This document shows, piece after piece, positions 51,774 through 60,293 of a stretch of 64,000 nt of DNA. The position numbers and the translations under genes are program-made. Location: assembly GCA_903871605.1 (NCBI GenBank), contig CAIQHF010000001.1, positions 18,806 to 82,805 on the forward strand, read 5' to 3'. The stretch's first letter is position 1; each line of letters opens with the position of its first letter. Below the pieces are notes generated by a model that had not been told where the DNA came from, made no database searches, and saw only the letters and a list, made by a program, of their open reading frames with translations. This DNA is from an uncultured Sphingomonadaceae bacterium (GTDB lineage Bacteria > Pseudomonadota > Alphaproteobacteria > Sphingomonadales > Sphingomonadaceae).

Positions 51774-52673
51774 ATGGCATCGAAAGCGGCACTCGGGCTG
51801 CGCGCACGCGCAGGCTCGCAATTTCTCACGGATAGTTTCCAGCGCGGGCTCGCGCACTGGAACCGCGAACGCCTGGCGCCTGGCCTGGGCGATGGCGACT
51901 GGCGGCAGGCGCTCGATCGGGATCAGCGTATGCTGCGTCTGGAAGGCGCTTTCCTGGATGAACTGCGCGCGGCGGTGGTGGCTGAGGCCGCGAAGGCGCC
52001 GACCGACGCGGATGGGTTCGTCGACTGGTTCGAGGCGCTCAAGCAGACCGGCGCAGGGCAGGGCGATGCGCTCTTTCCCTGGCTCGCGCAGGAAGCGACG
52101 CGCGACGAGCTGCGCTGGTTCTTCGAGCAGGAGGCCGCGGGCGAGGCGGGGTTCGACGACCTCGTCGCGATGACGCAGGTCAAGCTGCCGGTCCGCCCCA
52201 AGCTTGAGCTCGCGCGCAATTATTGGGACGAGATGGGGCGCGGCAATGCGCGCGGCATGCACGGCCCGATGCTCGACCAACTCGTCGAGACGCTCGCGGT
52301 GACGCCGGTCGTCGAGAACACCGTGTGGGAGAGTCTGTGCCTCGCCAATGCGATGACCGCGATGGCGACGACGCGCTGCTACGCATGGCATTCGGTCGGC
52401 GCGCTCGGCGTCATCGAATTGACCGCGCCGGGGCGCTCGGCCGATGTCGCGCAGGGGCTGCGGCGTATCGGCCTGTCGGATCGCGAGCGTCGCTATTTCG
52501 ATCTCCATGCGGTGCTCGACGTCAAGCATAGCGCAGATTGGAACGCCGAGGCGATCCGCCCCGCCGTCGAGGAGGATCCGCGACGCGCGACGGCGATGGC
52601 GGAAGGTGCGCTGATCCGGCTGGCGTGCGGTGCGCGCTGCTTCGAGCGCTATCGCGCCGAGCTATGGGGGTGA
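51774..52673 (+). CDS. Iron-containing redox enzyme family protein (haem-oxygenase-like fold)
   Basis: 299-residue helical protein. The pattern of Glu and His ligands spaced along the helices, such as ELRWFFEQEAAGE followed by LELARNYWDEMGRGNARGMHGPML and a C-terminal ALIRLACGARCFERYRAELW helix, matches the haem-oxygenase-like di-iron or PqqC/TenA superfamily. Several recently described members are di-iron oxidases or N-oxygenases, but this one has no assigned reaction. AGG lies two bases before the ATG. It is convergent with the phaC-like gene, four bases apart. Confidence 0.78.
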   Translation: MASKAALGLRARAGSQFLTDSFQRGLAHWNRERLAPGLGDGDWRQALDRDQRMLRLEGAFLDELRAAVVAEAAKAPTDADGFVDWFEALKQTGAGQGDALFPWLAQEATRDELRWFFEQEAAGEAGFDDLVAMTQVKLPVRPKLELARNYWDEMGRGNARGMHGPMLDQLVETLAVTPVVENTVWESLCLANAMTAMATTRCYAWHSVGALGVIELTAPGRSADVAQGLRRIGLSDRERRYFDLHAVLDVKHSADWNAEAIRPAVEEDPRRATAMAEGALIRLACGARCFERYRAELWG

Positions 52674-52677
52674 TGCG

Positions 52678-53775
52678 CTAGCCGCCAGTGGGATCGCGCA
52701 GCCATTGGGCGAGCGGCTGCCACAGGCTTTCGCGCGACCGGCTGCCGACCATCATGCCGACATGTCCCTGTGCAAGCGTCAATCGCCGGCCGATCCCGAC
52801 CGCGCTCGCCAGAGGCACGATCCGATCGGTGGTCGAGGCGATGTCGAAGACGGGGCAGGCGAGCGCATCGGGGTGGATCGCACGACCGGCGACACTCCAT
52901 TGTCCCTCGCCCGGCCGGTCCTCGCCAAAGAAGGTCGTCGCCAGGTCGCGGCCCGCGGCAAGCGTCAGCGGCGCGCCGTCATTCGCCCAATCCTCGAGCG
53001 CCACGAAGATGGCTGCCGCGGCATCATCGCGTGGCCGGGACCCGAAATCGACGAATTTCGCCACCGTGCGTGCGGGATCGAGCTGCCAGAAGGCGGCCTG
53101 GAGCACCTCGACCGGGAGCATCCCGATCGTCTCGGCGGTTTCGCTGGCCTGCGCCCACAAGGCGCCCAGCCCGTCGCGAGCGTCGTCGGGGAAGCCCCCG
53201 AACCGCCAGGGCGACGCGATCAGCGCGAGTGCCGCCGGCGGGCGGATCGCCGCGGCGGCGAGCGCCATCGTGCCGCCGAGGCAATAGCCCGCAAGCGCGG
53301 CATCGCGGCCGACCGCGTCGATCAGCGGAAGCAGCAGGCTTTCGACATGACCCGCAATGTCGAGGTCGCGCTCGTCCGGCGACGGCGTTCCCCAATCGAC
53401 CAGCATCGGCCGCAGCCCCTGCGTCGCCAGCCAGCGCATCAGCGAGACGTCGGGCAGCAGATCAAGCACGTCGGGCGGGTTGATCAGCGACGGCACCATG
53501 ATCACCGGCCGTCCCGATCCGCCATAATCGCGCAGCACCGCGCGGCCGGCGCGCGCGACGACGGGCATCGCAGGCGGGCGTGCCGGGCGGCTCGCGGTCT
53601 GATAGACGCGCAGTCCTGCGAGCGCCGCAGCGAGGCGATCGGGATCGCGCTCGGTTTCGCTGCGCAGCATCGCCAGAAACAAAGGCAAAGGGCGCGGTCT
53701 GTGTTGCGGTGCGGAAGGGTAAGATGCTAGCCTCCCGGGAACCGGCGGTGTGCCGGAGTGAGAGGGGCGCGTCAT
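52678..53775 (-). CDS. phaC: Poly(3-hydroxyalkanoate) synthase-like alpha/beta hydrolase
   Basis: Up to 365 residues. The lipase-box variant with a cysteine nucleophile, AGYCLGG (Cys165), is the PHA synthase signature; Asp317 (TTDRIVP) and His338 (QGHVGMM) complete the triad. IMVPSLINPPDVLDLLPDVSLMRWLATQG matches PhaC. Length is like the catalytic PhaC of class III/IV rather than class I (about 560). No partner subunit PhaE or PhaR(class IV) gene is adjacent; the neighbour is the PhaR regulator. The start is uncertain: ATG 53775 overlaps the phaR start codon, and a later ATG at 53670 would remove the conserved PRPLPLFL region. Confidence 0.82.
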   Translation of the reverse strand: MTRPSHSGTPPVPGRLASYPSAPQHRPRPLPLFLAMLRSETERDPDRLAAALAGLRVYQTASRPARPPAMPVVARAGRAVLRDYGGSGRPVIMVPSLINPPDVLDLLPDVSLMRWLATQGLRPMLVDWGTPSPDERDLDIAGHVESLLLPLIDAVGRDAALAGYCLGGTMALAAAAIRPPAALALIASPWRFGGFPDDARDGLGALWAQASETAETIGMLPVEVLQAAFWQLDPARTVAKFVDFGSRPRDDAAAAIFVALEDWANDGAPLTLAAGRDLATTFFGEDRPGEGQWSVAGRAIHPDALACPVFDIASTTDRIVPLASAVGIGRRLTLAQGHVGMMVGSRSRESLWQPLAQWLRDPTGG

Positions 53776-54334
53776 GGCGAAGTCAGCATCGGGGTCGGGC
53801 ACTGTCATCGTCAAGAAATACGCCAACCGGCGGCTATATAACACCGAAACGTCGAGCTACATCACGCTCGACCATCTCGCCGCGATGACGCGAGAAGGCC
53901 GCGATTTCAAGGTGTTGGACGCGCGAACCGACGACGATATCACCCATTCGGTGCTCACCCAGATCATCATGGACGAGGAAAGCCACGGGCAGACGCTGCT
54001 GCCGGTCAACTTCCTTCGCCAATTGATCGCTCTCTACGGCGATTCGATGCAGTCGATGGTGCCGCAATATCTCGAGGCGTCGATGGAGGCCTTCCGGCGC
54101 AACCAGCTGCAATTCCGCTCCGCGATGGAAGGCGCCTTCTCGGGCGGCCCCTTCGCCGAGATCGCGAAACGTAACATGGCGATGTTCGAGGCGGCCGCGA
54201 CGGCCTTCAAGCCTGGCGCGAGCGCGGGTGCAGCGCCGGCGACCGCCGAGCCCGAGGATGGCGGCGACGAGATCGCCGCGCTCAAGGCGCAGCTCGCCGG
54301 GTTGCAGGACAAGATCGACAAGATGGGCAAATAG
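53774..54334 (+). CDS. phaR: Polyhydroxyalkanoate synthesis regulator PhaR
   Basis: 186-residue DNA-binding regulator that represses phasin and PHA genes and binds PHA itself. The N-terminal PHB accumulation domain is unmistakable: VIVKKYANRRLYNTETSSYI and TLDHLAAMTREGRDFKVLDART, followed by DDITHSVLTQIIMDEE. The rest forms a helical region with an Ala-rich linker and a C-terminal coiled coil (EIAALKAQLAGLQDKIDKM). ATG 53774 has AGAGGGG seven bases upstream. It is divergent from phaC, so it probably regulates that gene too. Confidence 0.95.
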   Translation: MAKSASGSGTVIVKKYANRRLYNTETSSYITLDHLAAMTREGRDFKVLDARTDDDITHSVLTQIIMDEESHGQTLLPVNFLRQLIALYGDSMQSMVPQYLEASMEAFRRNQLQFRSAMEGAFSGGPFAEIAKRNMAMFEAAATAFKPGASAGAAPATAEPEDGGDEIAALKAQLAGLQDKIDKMGK

Positions 54335-54348
54335 CCCCGGACAAAGCG

Positions 54349-54373
54349 GCCGCCGTCCCGGTCTGTCGGCGGC
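54349..54373. terminator. Hairpin between convergent phaR and methyltransferase genes
   Basis: GCCGCCG (54349-54355) pairs with CGGCGGC (54367-54373) over an 11-base loop, about 15 bases after the phaR stop and 45 bases past the end of the convergent gene. The only T-rich run is short (CTTCC), so this is a weak bidirectional terminator candidate. Confidence 0.4.
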
Positions 54374-54417
54374 TTCCGGCGAGGCTGGACGCCCCGCCGG
54401 GCCATCTCACGTCGCGG

Positions 54418-55371
54418 TCATTGCGGCTGTTGCGGAGTCGTTGGCGGCGCCGGATCGGTCGGGATGTCGACGTCGAGATGCGGCGCGTCGGCCGACGGGG
54501 CATTGGGATCCGGCTTGACGAATTTGAGCGTCATCCGGTCGCTCTCGCCGATCGCGGCATATTTGGCCTTGTCGGTATCGCCCAGCTCGTAGGTCGGCGG
54601 GAGCGTCCACACGCCCTTGGGATGGTCGTGATCATCCTTGGGATTGGCGTTGACGTCGCTCGCCGCGACGAGCTGGAAGCCAGCCGTCATCGCCAGGCGG
54701 ATCACCGTCGAGCGCTTGACGTAGCCGGTGGTCTTCTCGCGCGCGACGTCCATCTGCTCGGGCAGGCGATGCTCCTCGATGCCGAGGATGCCACCCGGCT
54801 TGAGCGCGCGATACCAATCGGCGAAAGTCTGCGGCGCGTTGCCGTCGCCGGGCTGATCGGGCGAGCCGAGCAGATTGTGGATGTTGCGGAAGGTCAGCAC
54901 CAGATCGGCGGTGCCGGGGGGCGTGAAGTCGGTGAGCTGCCCCGCGGTGAACGGCACGACCTGCGCCTTGCCGTAGCGCGCCGTGTCGCTCGCGATCAGC
55001 GCCTCGAACTGCTCGGTCTCCTTGCCCGGGGGGACGGCGGCGACATAATGGCCGCCGGCGGCGAGATAGGGCGCTAGGATCTCGCTGTACCAGCCGCCGC
55101 CGGGCAGCATTTCGATCACCGTCATGTCGGGCTTGAGCCCGAAGAAGCTCAGCGTCTGCGCCGGGTGGCGATATTTGTCGCGGACGCTGTTCTCAGGCTT
55201 GCGCGCGGGGTCGGCGACCGCGGCCGCGATGTCGGGCGAGACCTCGATACCGGGCCTGGGCGTCGCCGCCGCTTTGCGCGCGGTCGTCTTGATCGGCTTT
55301 ACGGTCGGTTTGGCGGAAAGCGGCGCGATCGACAGCGCGATCAGCGGCAGGACAAGCAGGGCACGGCGCAC
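54418..55371 (-). CDS. Class I SAM-dependent methyltransferase with a signal peptide
   Basis: 317 residues from GTG 55371, which has GGAGAG eight bases upstream. The N-terminus VRRALLVLPLIALSIAPLSA is a typical cleavable signal peptide. The mature part has the Rossmann methyltransferase pattern: TVIEMLPGGGWYSEILAPYL (SAM-binding glycine motif), LTFRNIHNLL and ALKPGGILGIEEHRL. It resembles the exported methyltransferase-like family COG4798. SAM is not expected in the periplasm, so the substrate and even the activity are unclear. The C-terminus is Pro-rich. Confidence 0.85.
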   Translation of the reverse strand: MRRALLVLPLIALSIAPLSAKPTVKPIKTTARKAAATPRPGIEVSPDIAAAVADPARKPENSVRDKYRHPAQTLSFFGLKPDMTVIEMLPGGGWYSEILAPYLAAGGHYVAAVPPGKETEQFEALIASDTARYGKAQVVPFTAGQLTDFTPPGTADLVLTFRNIHNLLGSPDQPGDGNAPQTFADWYRALKPGGILGIEEHRLPEQMDVAREKTTGYVKRSTVIRLAMTAGFQLVAASDVNANPKDDHDHPKGVWTLPPTYELGDTDKAKYAAIGESDRMTLKFVKPDPNAPSADAPHLDVDIPTDPAPPTTPQQPQ

Positions 55372-55461
55372 GGGGCAACTCTCCGGATCATGGGGCACGC
55401 CGATGCTGGCGCGCCCATGATCCGATGACAAGCGGCGAGTGCGCGGCGCGCGTCGGCCGGC

Positions 55462-56958
55462 CTAGAGACAGGCCTCGAGATAGGGCTGGTCGAAGCCGTA
55501 TTGCTTGGCCTTTTCGAGCGTGTAGGGGCGCAGGCCCATCGAGCGATATTCGCCGTGGATCTTGCCGTCATTGCCCTCGTCGAGATATTCGAACTTGAAC
55601 AGCTCCTGCGTCACGATCACGGGGCCTTCCATGCCGATCACCTCGGTGACGTTGGTGACGCGGCGCGAGCCGTCGCGCAGACGCTTGACCTGGATGATCA
55701 TGTCGACCGAGTCGGCGATCTGGCGCGAGATCGCCTCCTTGGGGATCTTGATGTCGCCCATCATCACCATGTTCTCCATACGCCCGAGCGCCTCGCGCGG
55801 TGAGTTGGAGTGGAGCGTGCACATAGAGCCGTCATGACCCGTGTTCATCGCCGCGAGCAGGTCGAAACATTCCTGGCCGCGGATTTCGCCGAGAATGATG
55901 CGATCCGGGCGCATACGCAGCGCGTTCTTGACGAGGTCGCGGATGCTGATCTCGCCCTGGCCCTCGAGATTAGGCGGGCGCGTCTCGAGCGGCAGCCAGT
56001 GCGGCTGCTGCAGCCGGAGTTCGGCGGCGTCCTCGATCGTCAGCACGCGCTCGCCGGGGTCGATCATCTTGGAGAGCGCGTTGAGCATCGTCGTCTTGCC
56101 CGAGCCGGTGCCGCCCGAGATGACGATATTGAACCGGCACGCGCCCGCGATCTTGAGCGCGGTCGCCATCTTGGGGCTCATCGAACCGAAGCCGGCCATC
56201 ATATCGAGCGTGATCGGCTTTTCGGAGAATTTACGAATCGAGATCGCGGTGCCGCGCAGCGACAGCGGCGGCACGATCACGTTGACGCGGCTGCCGTCCT
56301 GGAGCCGCGCATCGGCGAGCGGCGTGGTCTGGTCGACACGCCTGCCGACCTTGTTGACGATGCGCTGCGCGATCTGGAACAGATGCTGCTCGTCGCGGAA
56401 CTGGATGTGCGCGAGCTCGAGCTTGCCCTTCTTTTCGATGAAGGTCTGCTCGGGGCCGTTGACCATGATGTCCGAGATGTCGGGATCGTTGAGCAGTTCC
56501 TCGAGCGGGCCGTAGCCGAGCAGCTCGTCGACCAGCACCTTCTCGAGCGCGAACTGCTCGCGGCGGTTGAGGTTGATCTTGAGCTCGGCGAGCACCTCGC
56601 CGATGATCGGGCGGAATTCCTCGGCGAGCTCGTCCTTGGTCAGTGTCGCCGCCGCTTCGGGATCGACCCGCTCGAGCAGGCGGGGGAGCACCTGCTCCTT
56701 GATCTTGTGGACCGAGGCCTCGAAGCCTTCGGCCTTGTGGCTGGCGGCGTCGCCCGAGCCGTCCTGCCGGCTGGTCAGCCGCTGCATCGCGTCGGAGGGT
56801 GCGCCGCCGCCATCGGAACCGCCGGGGAGCGGGACCGAATCGATCGGCGGGAATTGCGCGCCGCCCGTCTCGGGGCCGTGCATCGGACGCGCCACGCCGA
56901 AAGCCGGCCGCTGACCACCGCCGCTGCCCACGCCATTTCGCTTTCCGAATGCGCTCAT
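55462..56958 (-). CDS. cpaF: CpaF/TadA-type secretion ATPase
   Basis: 498-residue hexameric ATPase of the tight-adherence (Flp/Tad) pilus class of type II/IV secretion. A Gly/Pro-rich N-terminus of about 80 residues is followed by the N-domain (LGYGPLEELLNDPDISDIMVNG), the Walker A SGGTGSGKTTM (about residue 283), LPLETRPPNLEGQGEISIRDLVKNALRMRPD and the Walker B IILGEIRGQE. Other tad genes (cpaE, tadB, tadC, flp) are not adjacent: a methyltransferase gene lies downstream and glycosylation genes on the other side. It is either an orphan copy or its partners lie elsewhere. Confidence 0.92.
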   Translation of the reverse strand: MSAFGKRNGVGSGGGQRPAFGVARPMHGPETGGAQFPPIDSVPLPGGSDGGGAPSDAMQRLTSRQDGSGDAASHKAEGFEASVHKIKEQVLPRLLERVDPEAAATLTKDELAEEFRPIIGEVLAELKINLNRREQFALEKVLVDELLGYGPLEELLNDPDISDIMVNGPEQTFIEKKGKLELAHIQFRDEQHLFQIAQRIVNKVGRRVDQTTPLADARLQDGSRVNVIVPPLSLRGTAISIRKFSEKPITLDMMAGFGSMSPKMATALKIAGACRFNIVISGGTGSGKTTMLNALSKMIDPGERVLTIEDAAELRLQQPHWLPLETRPPNLEGQGEISIRDLVKNALRMRPDRIILGEIRGQECFDLLAAMNTGHDGSMCTLHSNSPREALGRMENMVMMGDIKIPKEAISRQIADSVDMIIQVKRLRDGSRRVTNVTEVIGMEGPVIVTQELFKFEYLDEGNDGKIHGEYRSMGLRPYTLEKAKQYGFDQPYLEACL

Positions 56959-57130
56959 GTCGTTCCACTGCCTCGATATGCCGTCTGCCCGAGACGATAG
57001 CCCGAAGGGCCTAATGAATGACTAACCCTATCTTCGGGCGCTTGCGCCATCGAAGCTCCCGACTATTGTCTGCGCCGATGGCCAGCAAATTCCCTTATTA
57101 TCGCCGCGTTCCCGACAACCGGAATGGGCG

Positions 57131-58873
57131 ATGACGGATAGCCGTCCAGCCGACGCGGCGGCCGAAGCGCGCCGTCTCTACGATCGCATCCGGCTGGCAT
57201 CGCTCGCCTCGATACTTGTTCTGCTCGCCTGCACGACTGGCGAACCTTATCTCGGCGTTCCGCAAGAATTCCTCACGGCTTTTATCTTCCGTTGCCAGGA
57301 TTTGCTTGTCGTTCCGGCTTTTGTCGCCGTGTTGCTTGTCGTCCGCCCCGGATTGCGGAGCACGGGCGCGATGCTCGATCGCCCGTGGTGGAGTTCGGGA
57401 TGGGCGATAGCGGTGCTCACCCTGCTGATCGTGCTGATCTGCTGGACCGGACATCACATCGTGTTCGGCGGCTATGATCTCAGCCGCGATGAACAGATGG
57501 CGAATTTCGACGCGGCTATCTATCGGAGCGGCGAGGCGGTGCAGCCGATTCCGATCTGGTGGCGGCCCTATGCAGACGCCCTGAATCAGCTCTACATCCA
57601 GCCGGTCGGCGACCATGAAGCCTGGGTGTCCAACTATCTGCCCGTCAATGCGATGGCGAGGGCGGCGTTCGGCGTAGTCGGGCTGGTCGACCTGACGGGG
57701 CCGGCATTCGTCGGACTTGGTCTTCTATGCCTCTGGTCGATCGCGGGTCGGCTTTGGCCGGAAGACCCGATTGCGCGCGTGGTCGCGCCGCTGTTTTACC
57801 TGGGTTCGTCCCAAATCGTCACCGCCGGGATGACGGCGTACGCGATGAATGCGCATATCGGGCTCAACCTGTTGTGGCTGGCGCTCTTCCTGCGAGGCGG
57901 GCGGGCCGGACATGGCGGCGCGATGCTCGTTGGTTTGCTGGCGACGGGTATCCATCAGCCGCTGTTCCATCCGCTGTTCGTGCTGCCGTTTTTTTTCATG
58001 CTGGCTACGCAGCGGCGGTGGCTGACGCTGACCGCCTATAGCGCGGCCTATATTGCGATCGGGGCTTTTTGGGCTGCGTGGCCGGTCTGGATCAGCGCGC
58101 ATGGCACGTTACCGATTCCTCGAGGTGCAGCTCCGGTCGGCGTCGGATATATCGATCGCGTATTGACCGTCATTGGTATCCACGCGCGGACGGTCGTTCT
58201 GATGGCGATGAATCTTCTGCGCTTCGTGACCTGGCAGCACCTTCTTCTGCTGCCGCTTGCGATGCTCGGGACCGTTGTCGGATGGCGCAAGGATGCGGTC
58301 GCGCGGGGCCTTGCTCTGGGCCTGCTGCTGCCACTCGTGACAGTATCGTTCCTCGTGCCATACCAAGGGCATGGGTGGGGCTATCGCTATCTGCACGGCG
58401 TGATCGGCAACGCGTGTCTGCTTGCGACCGGCGGGCTCCTGTGGCTGCGCGCGCGCGGGTTGGACATGGCACGGCCGATGGCATGGACGTCGCTTGCAAG
58501 CGTGTCGATCATGCTTCCGGTCCACCTCGTCATGGCGCATCGGCAGGCGGAGCCGTTTCGAGCCCTTGATCGTGCGATAGCGGCATCACCTGCCGATATC
58601 GTGATCGTTGACGATACCGAGGCACCATTCGCTCGCGATCTCGTGATCAACAGACCGGATCTCTCGAACCGACCGATCCGGTTGCTCGCCCGGTTCACCG
58701 ACGTCTCCGCGCTGCCCAGGCTATGTTCCAAGGGATCGATCGGTTTTGTTGACTGGCCCCGCTTGTCGCATATCGACGCCATGTTCGGCATTACCGAGCC
58801 GCGGAAATCCACGCCGCATCAGCAAGCAATCGAGCGAGCTGCGGCGCAGGCGGGGTGCCGAATTGTCCATTGA
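57131..58873 (+). CDS. Multi-spanning membrane protein, probable GT-C glycosyltransferase
   Basis: 580 residues with about eleven to twelve hydrophobic helices and a long C-terminal soluble part. The first external loop after helix 3 contains acidic residues (GGYDLSRDEQMANFDAAI), as in GT-C enzymes that use polyprenyl-phosphate sugars. IHQPLFHPLFVLPFFF and GHGWGYRYLHG are other notable parts. No closer family assignment. The third-position GC is visibly lower than in flanking genes. Convergent with the DUF2142 gene (13 bases). The 171 bases upstream, shared with the divergent cpaF, hold no clear promoter. Confidence 0.72.
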   Translation: MTDSRPADAAAEARRLYDRIRLASLASILVLLACTTGEPYLGVPQEFLTAFIFRCQDLLVVPAFVAVLLVVRPGLRSTGAMLDRPWWSSGWAIAVLTLLIVLICWTGHHIVFGGYDLSRDEQMANFDAAIYRSGEAVQPIPIWWRPYADALNQLYIQPVGDHEAWVSNYLPVNAMARAAFGVVGLVDLTGPAFVGLGLLCLWSIAGRLWPEDPIARVVAPLFYLGSSQIVTAGMTAYAMNAHIGLNLLWLALFLRGGRAGHGGAMLVGLLATGIHQPLFHPLFVLPFFFMLATQRRWLTLTAYSAAYIAIGAFWAAWPVWISAHGTLPIPRGAAPVGVGYIDRVLTVIGIHARTVVLMAMNLLRFVTWQHLLLLPLAMLGTVVGWRKDAVARGLALGLLLPLVTVSFLVPYQGHGWGYRYLHGVIGNACLLATGGLLWLRARGLDMARPMAWTSLASVSIMLPVHLVMAHRQAEPFRALDRAIAASPADIVIVDDTEAPFARDLVINRPDLSNRPIRLLARFTDVSALPRLCSKGSIGFVDWPRLSHIDAMFGITEPRKSTPHQQAIERAAAQAGCRIVH

Positions 58874-58886
58874 GCGCGGGTTCGCG

Positions 58887-60293
58887 TCAGAGCACAGAAA
58901 AGGCCCGCACGATCGTCAAATCGGTCAGTATGATCTGCAGAACTGTCATCAAGGGTAGGACGACCCCGACGCGGAGCCATTGTCGACTTTCAGTCGGCAC
59001 CGGCACGAGAGATCGGATTGATAGACCAAGAAGACCAAATAGCGGCAGAAAATAGCGGCCTTGCACGCCACTGATCACGTCCGCTCCCGGTTGTGTCCAC
59101 ATGACGAAAAGCGCGAGCATGACGAGAACGGCCGCAGTGAAGGTTAAACTGATCTGCCAGGCGCTCGCTGCCCGCGGCATGCTTGGTTCGCCGGCGTCGC
59201 GAACGCATAGCGCGGCCGCGAAGCCCGCCCCGGCCATGATATAGCTCGCCGTCGGCAGCGCGATATTGAGCCATCCTAGAATCCCGACGACCCCCATCGC
59301 GTACAGGCGTCCATTGACGAGCAGGGTACGCAGCAACAGGGCGGGGACATGAAATGGGGCCGCGATCAGACGAGCCGTCTGGGCTTGGGGGTCGGCGCCT
59401 GGAGCGGTATCGATCATCAGTGCCGCATTCGAGTGAAGCCAGCATAGTGTCGCCCCGATCACGGCGCCCACGATCAGCACATGTATCCGCCACGTGATGG
59501 CTGCGGTCTGACGTCGCAAGACGCCCGGCACCAGAGCAATCAGAAGCAGCGGTGCATATACCGGCTTGAGCGAGCAGAATATGGTTCCCGTCGCGATCAT
59601 CGCGACGACGGTCCATATCGTGACGCGACCTCTCGTCAGCGCGCGAACGCCAAGCGCCGTGAACAAGAGCGCTGTGGTAATCGTCAGCGCGTCGGGCGAT
59701 ACGGAGGCATATTCGTACACCGCCATCGGCTGTAGCCCGACGAACGCCAGCAGCGGTCGACCAAACGGGAGCAGCGCAACCGCAATCGTCAGTACTGCGA
59801 TCGCCGAGAGCGCATTGATGAGCCTTGCTGCATACAATAGATCAAGAGGCCCGGCGCCGGCCGCGCGGGCCACGGCGATACCCGCCGCCTGGGGAAGATA
59901 GGGCAGAGGAGAATAGAATGCCGCACCGGAAAAGTCGGTGAAGGCTCGGCGATTGGGGATGAGCGTCGCTGTGCGATAAGACAGCGTCGCCGACAGAGGA
60001 TAGGCGCGAGGAGACTGCACGGCATAAATTTCCGTTGTGCCGAGAAACATGTGCGTCATCGCTGCCAACGAAACGGGGAGCACAGCGCCGCTGCGTCCCC
60101 GTTGCGCGACGCTCCAGAATTGCAGTTCACTGATCTGGTAGGCTCGGTCGAAGTGCTGCGCCTCGTCAGGGACCTGCAACGGCGGGGTCAGGACGATCAT
60201 CGGAATAACGGCGAGCAGACCTATTAACGCCGTCCATAAGGCGACGCTATCAATTCGCAGTCGTGCAGAACCTGCTGCTACGATCGCGGGCAT
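58887..60293 (-). CDS. DUF2142 family membrane protein
   Basis: 468 residues with about ten to twelve membrane helices. The N-terminal loop PPLQVPDEAQHFDRAYQISE, with its PDE/H motif, and the C-terminal GVQGRYFLPLFGL are characteristic of DUF2142 (PF09913), proteins of GT-C type found in polysaccharide loci. Likely role: transfers a sugar from a polyprenyl carrier to a surface glycan outside the inner membrane. Its start overlaps the stop of the family-2 glycosyltransferase gene by one base (TGATG). Lower GC than the chromosome backbone. Confidence 0.82.
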   Translation of the reverse strand: MPAIVAAGSARLRIDSVALWTALIGLLAVIPMIVLTPPLQVPDEAQHFDRAYQISELQFWSVAQRGRSGAVLPVSLAAMTHMFLGTTEIYAVQSPRAYPLSATLSYRTATLIPNRRAFTDFSGAAFYSPLPYLPQAAGIAVARAAGAGPLDLLYAARLINALSAIAVLTIAVALLPFGRPLLAFVGLQPMAVYEYASVSPDALTITTALLFTALGVRALTRGRVTIWTVVAMIATGTIFCSLKPVYAPLLLIALVPGVLRRQTAAITWRIHVLIVGAVIGATLCWLHSNAALMIDTAPGADPQAQTARLIAAPFHVPALLLRTLLVNGRLYAMGVVGILGWLNIALPTASYIMAGAGFAAALCVRDAGEPSMPRAASAWQISLTFTAAVLVMLALFVMWTQPGADVISGVQGRYFLPLFGLLGLSIRSLVPVPTESRQWLRVGVVLPLMTVLQIILTDLTIVRAFSVL

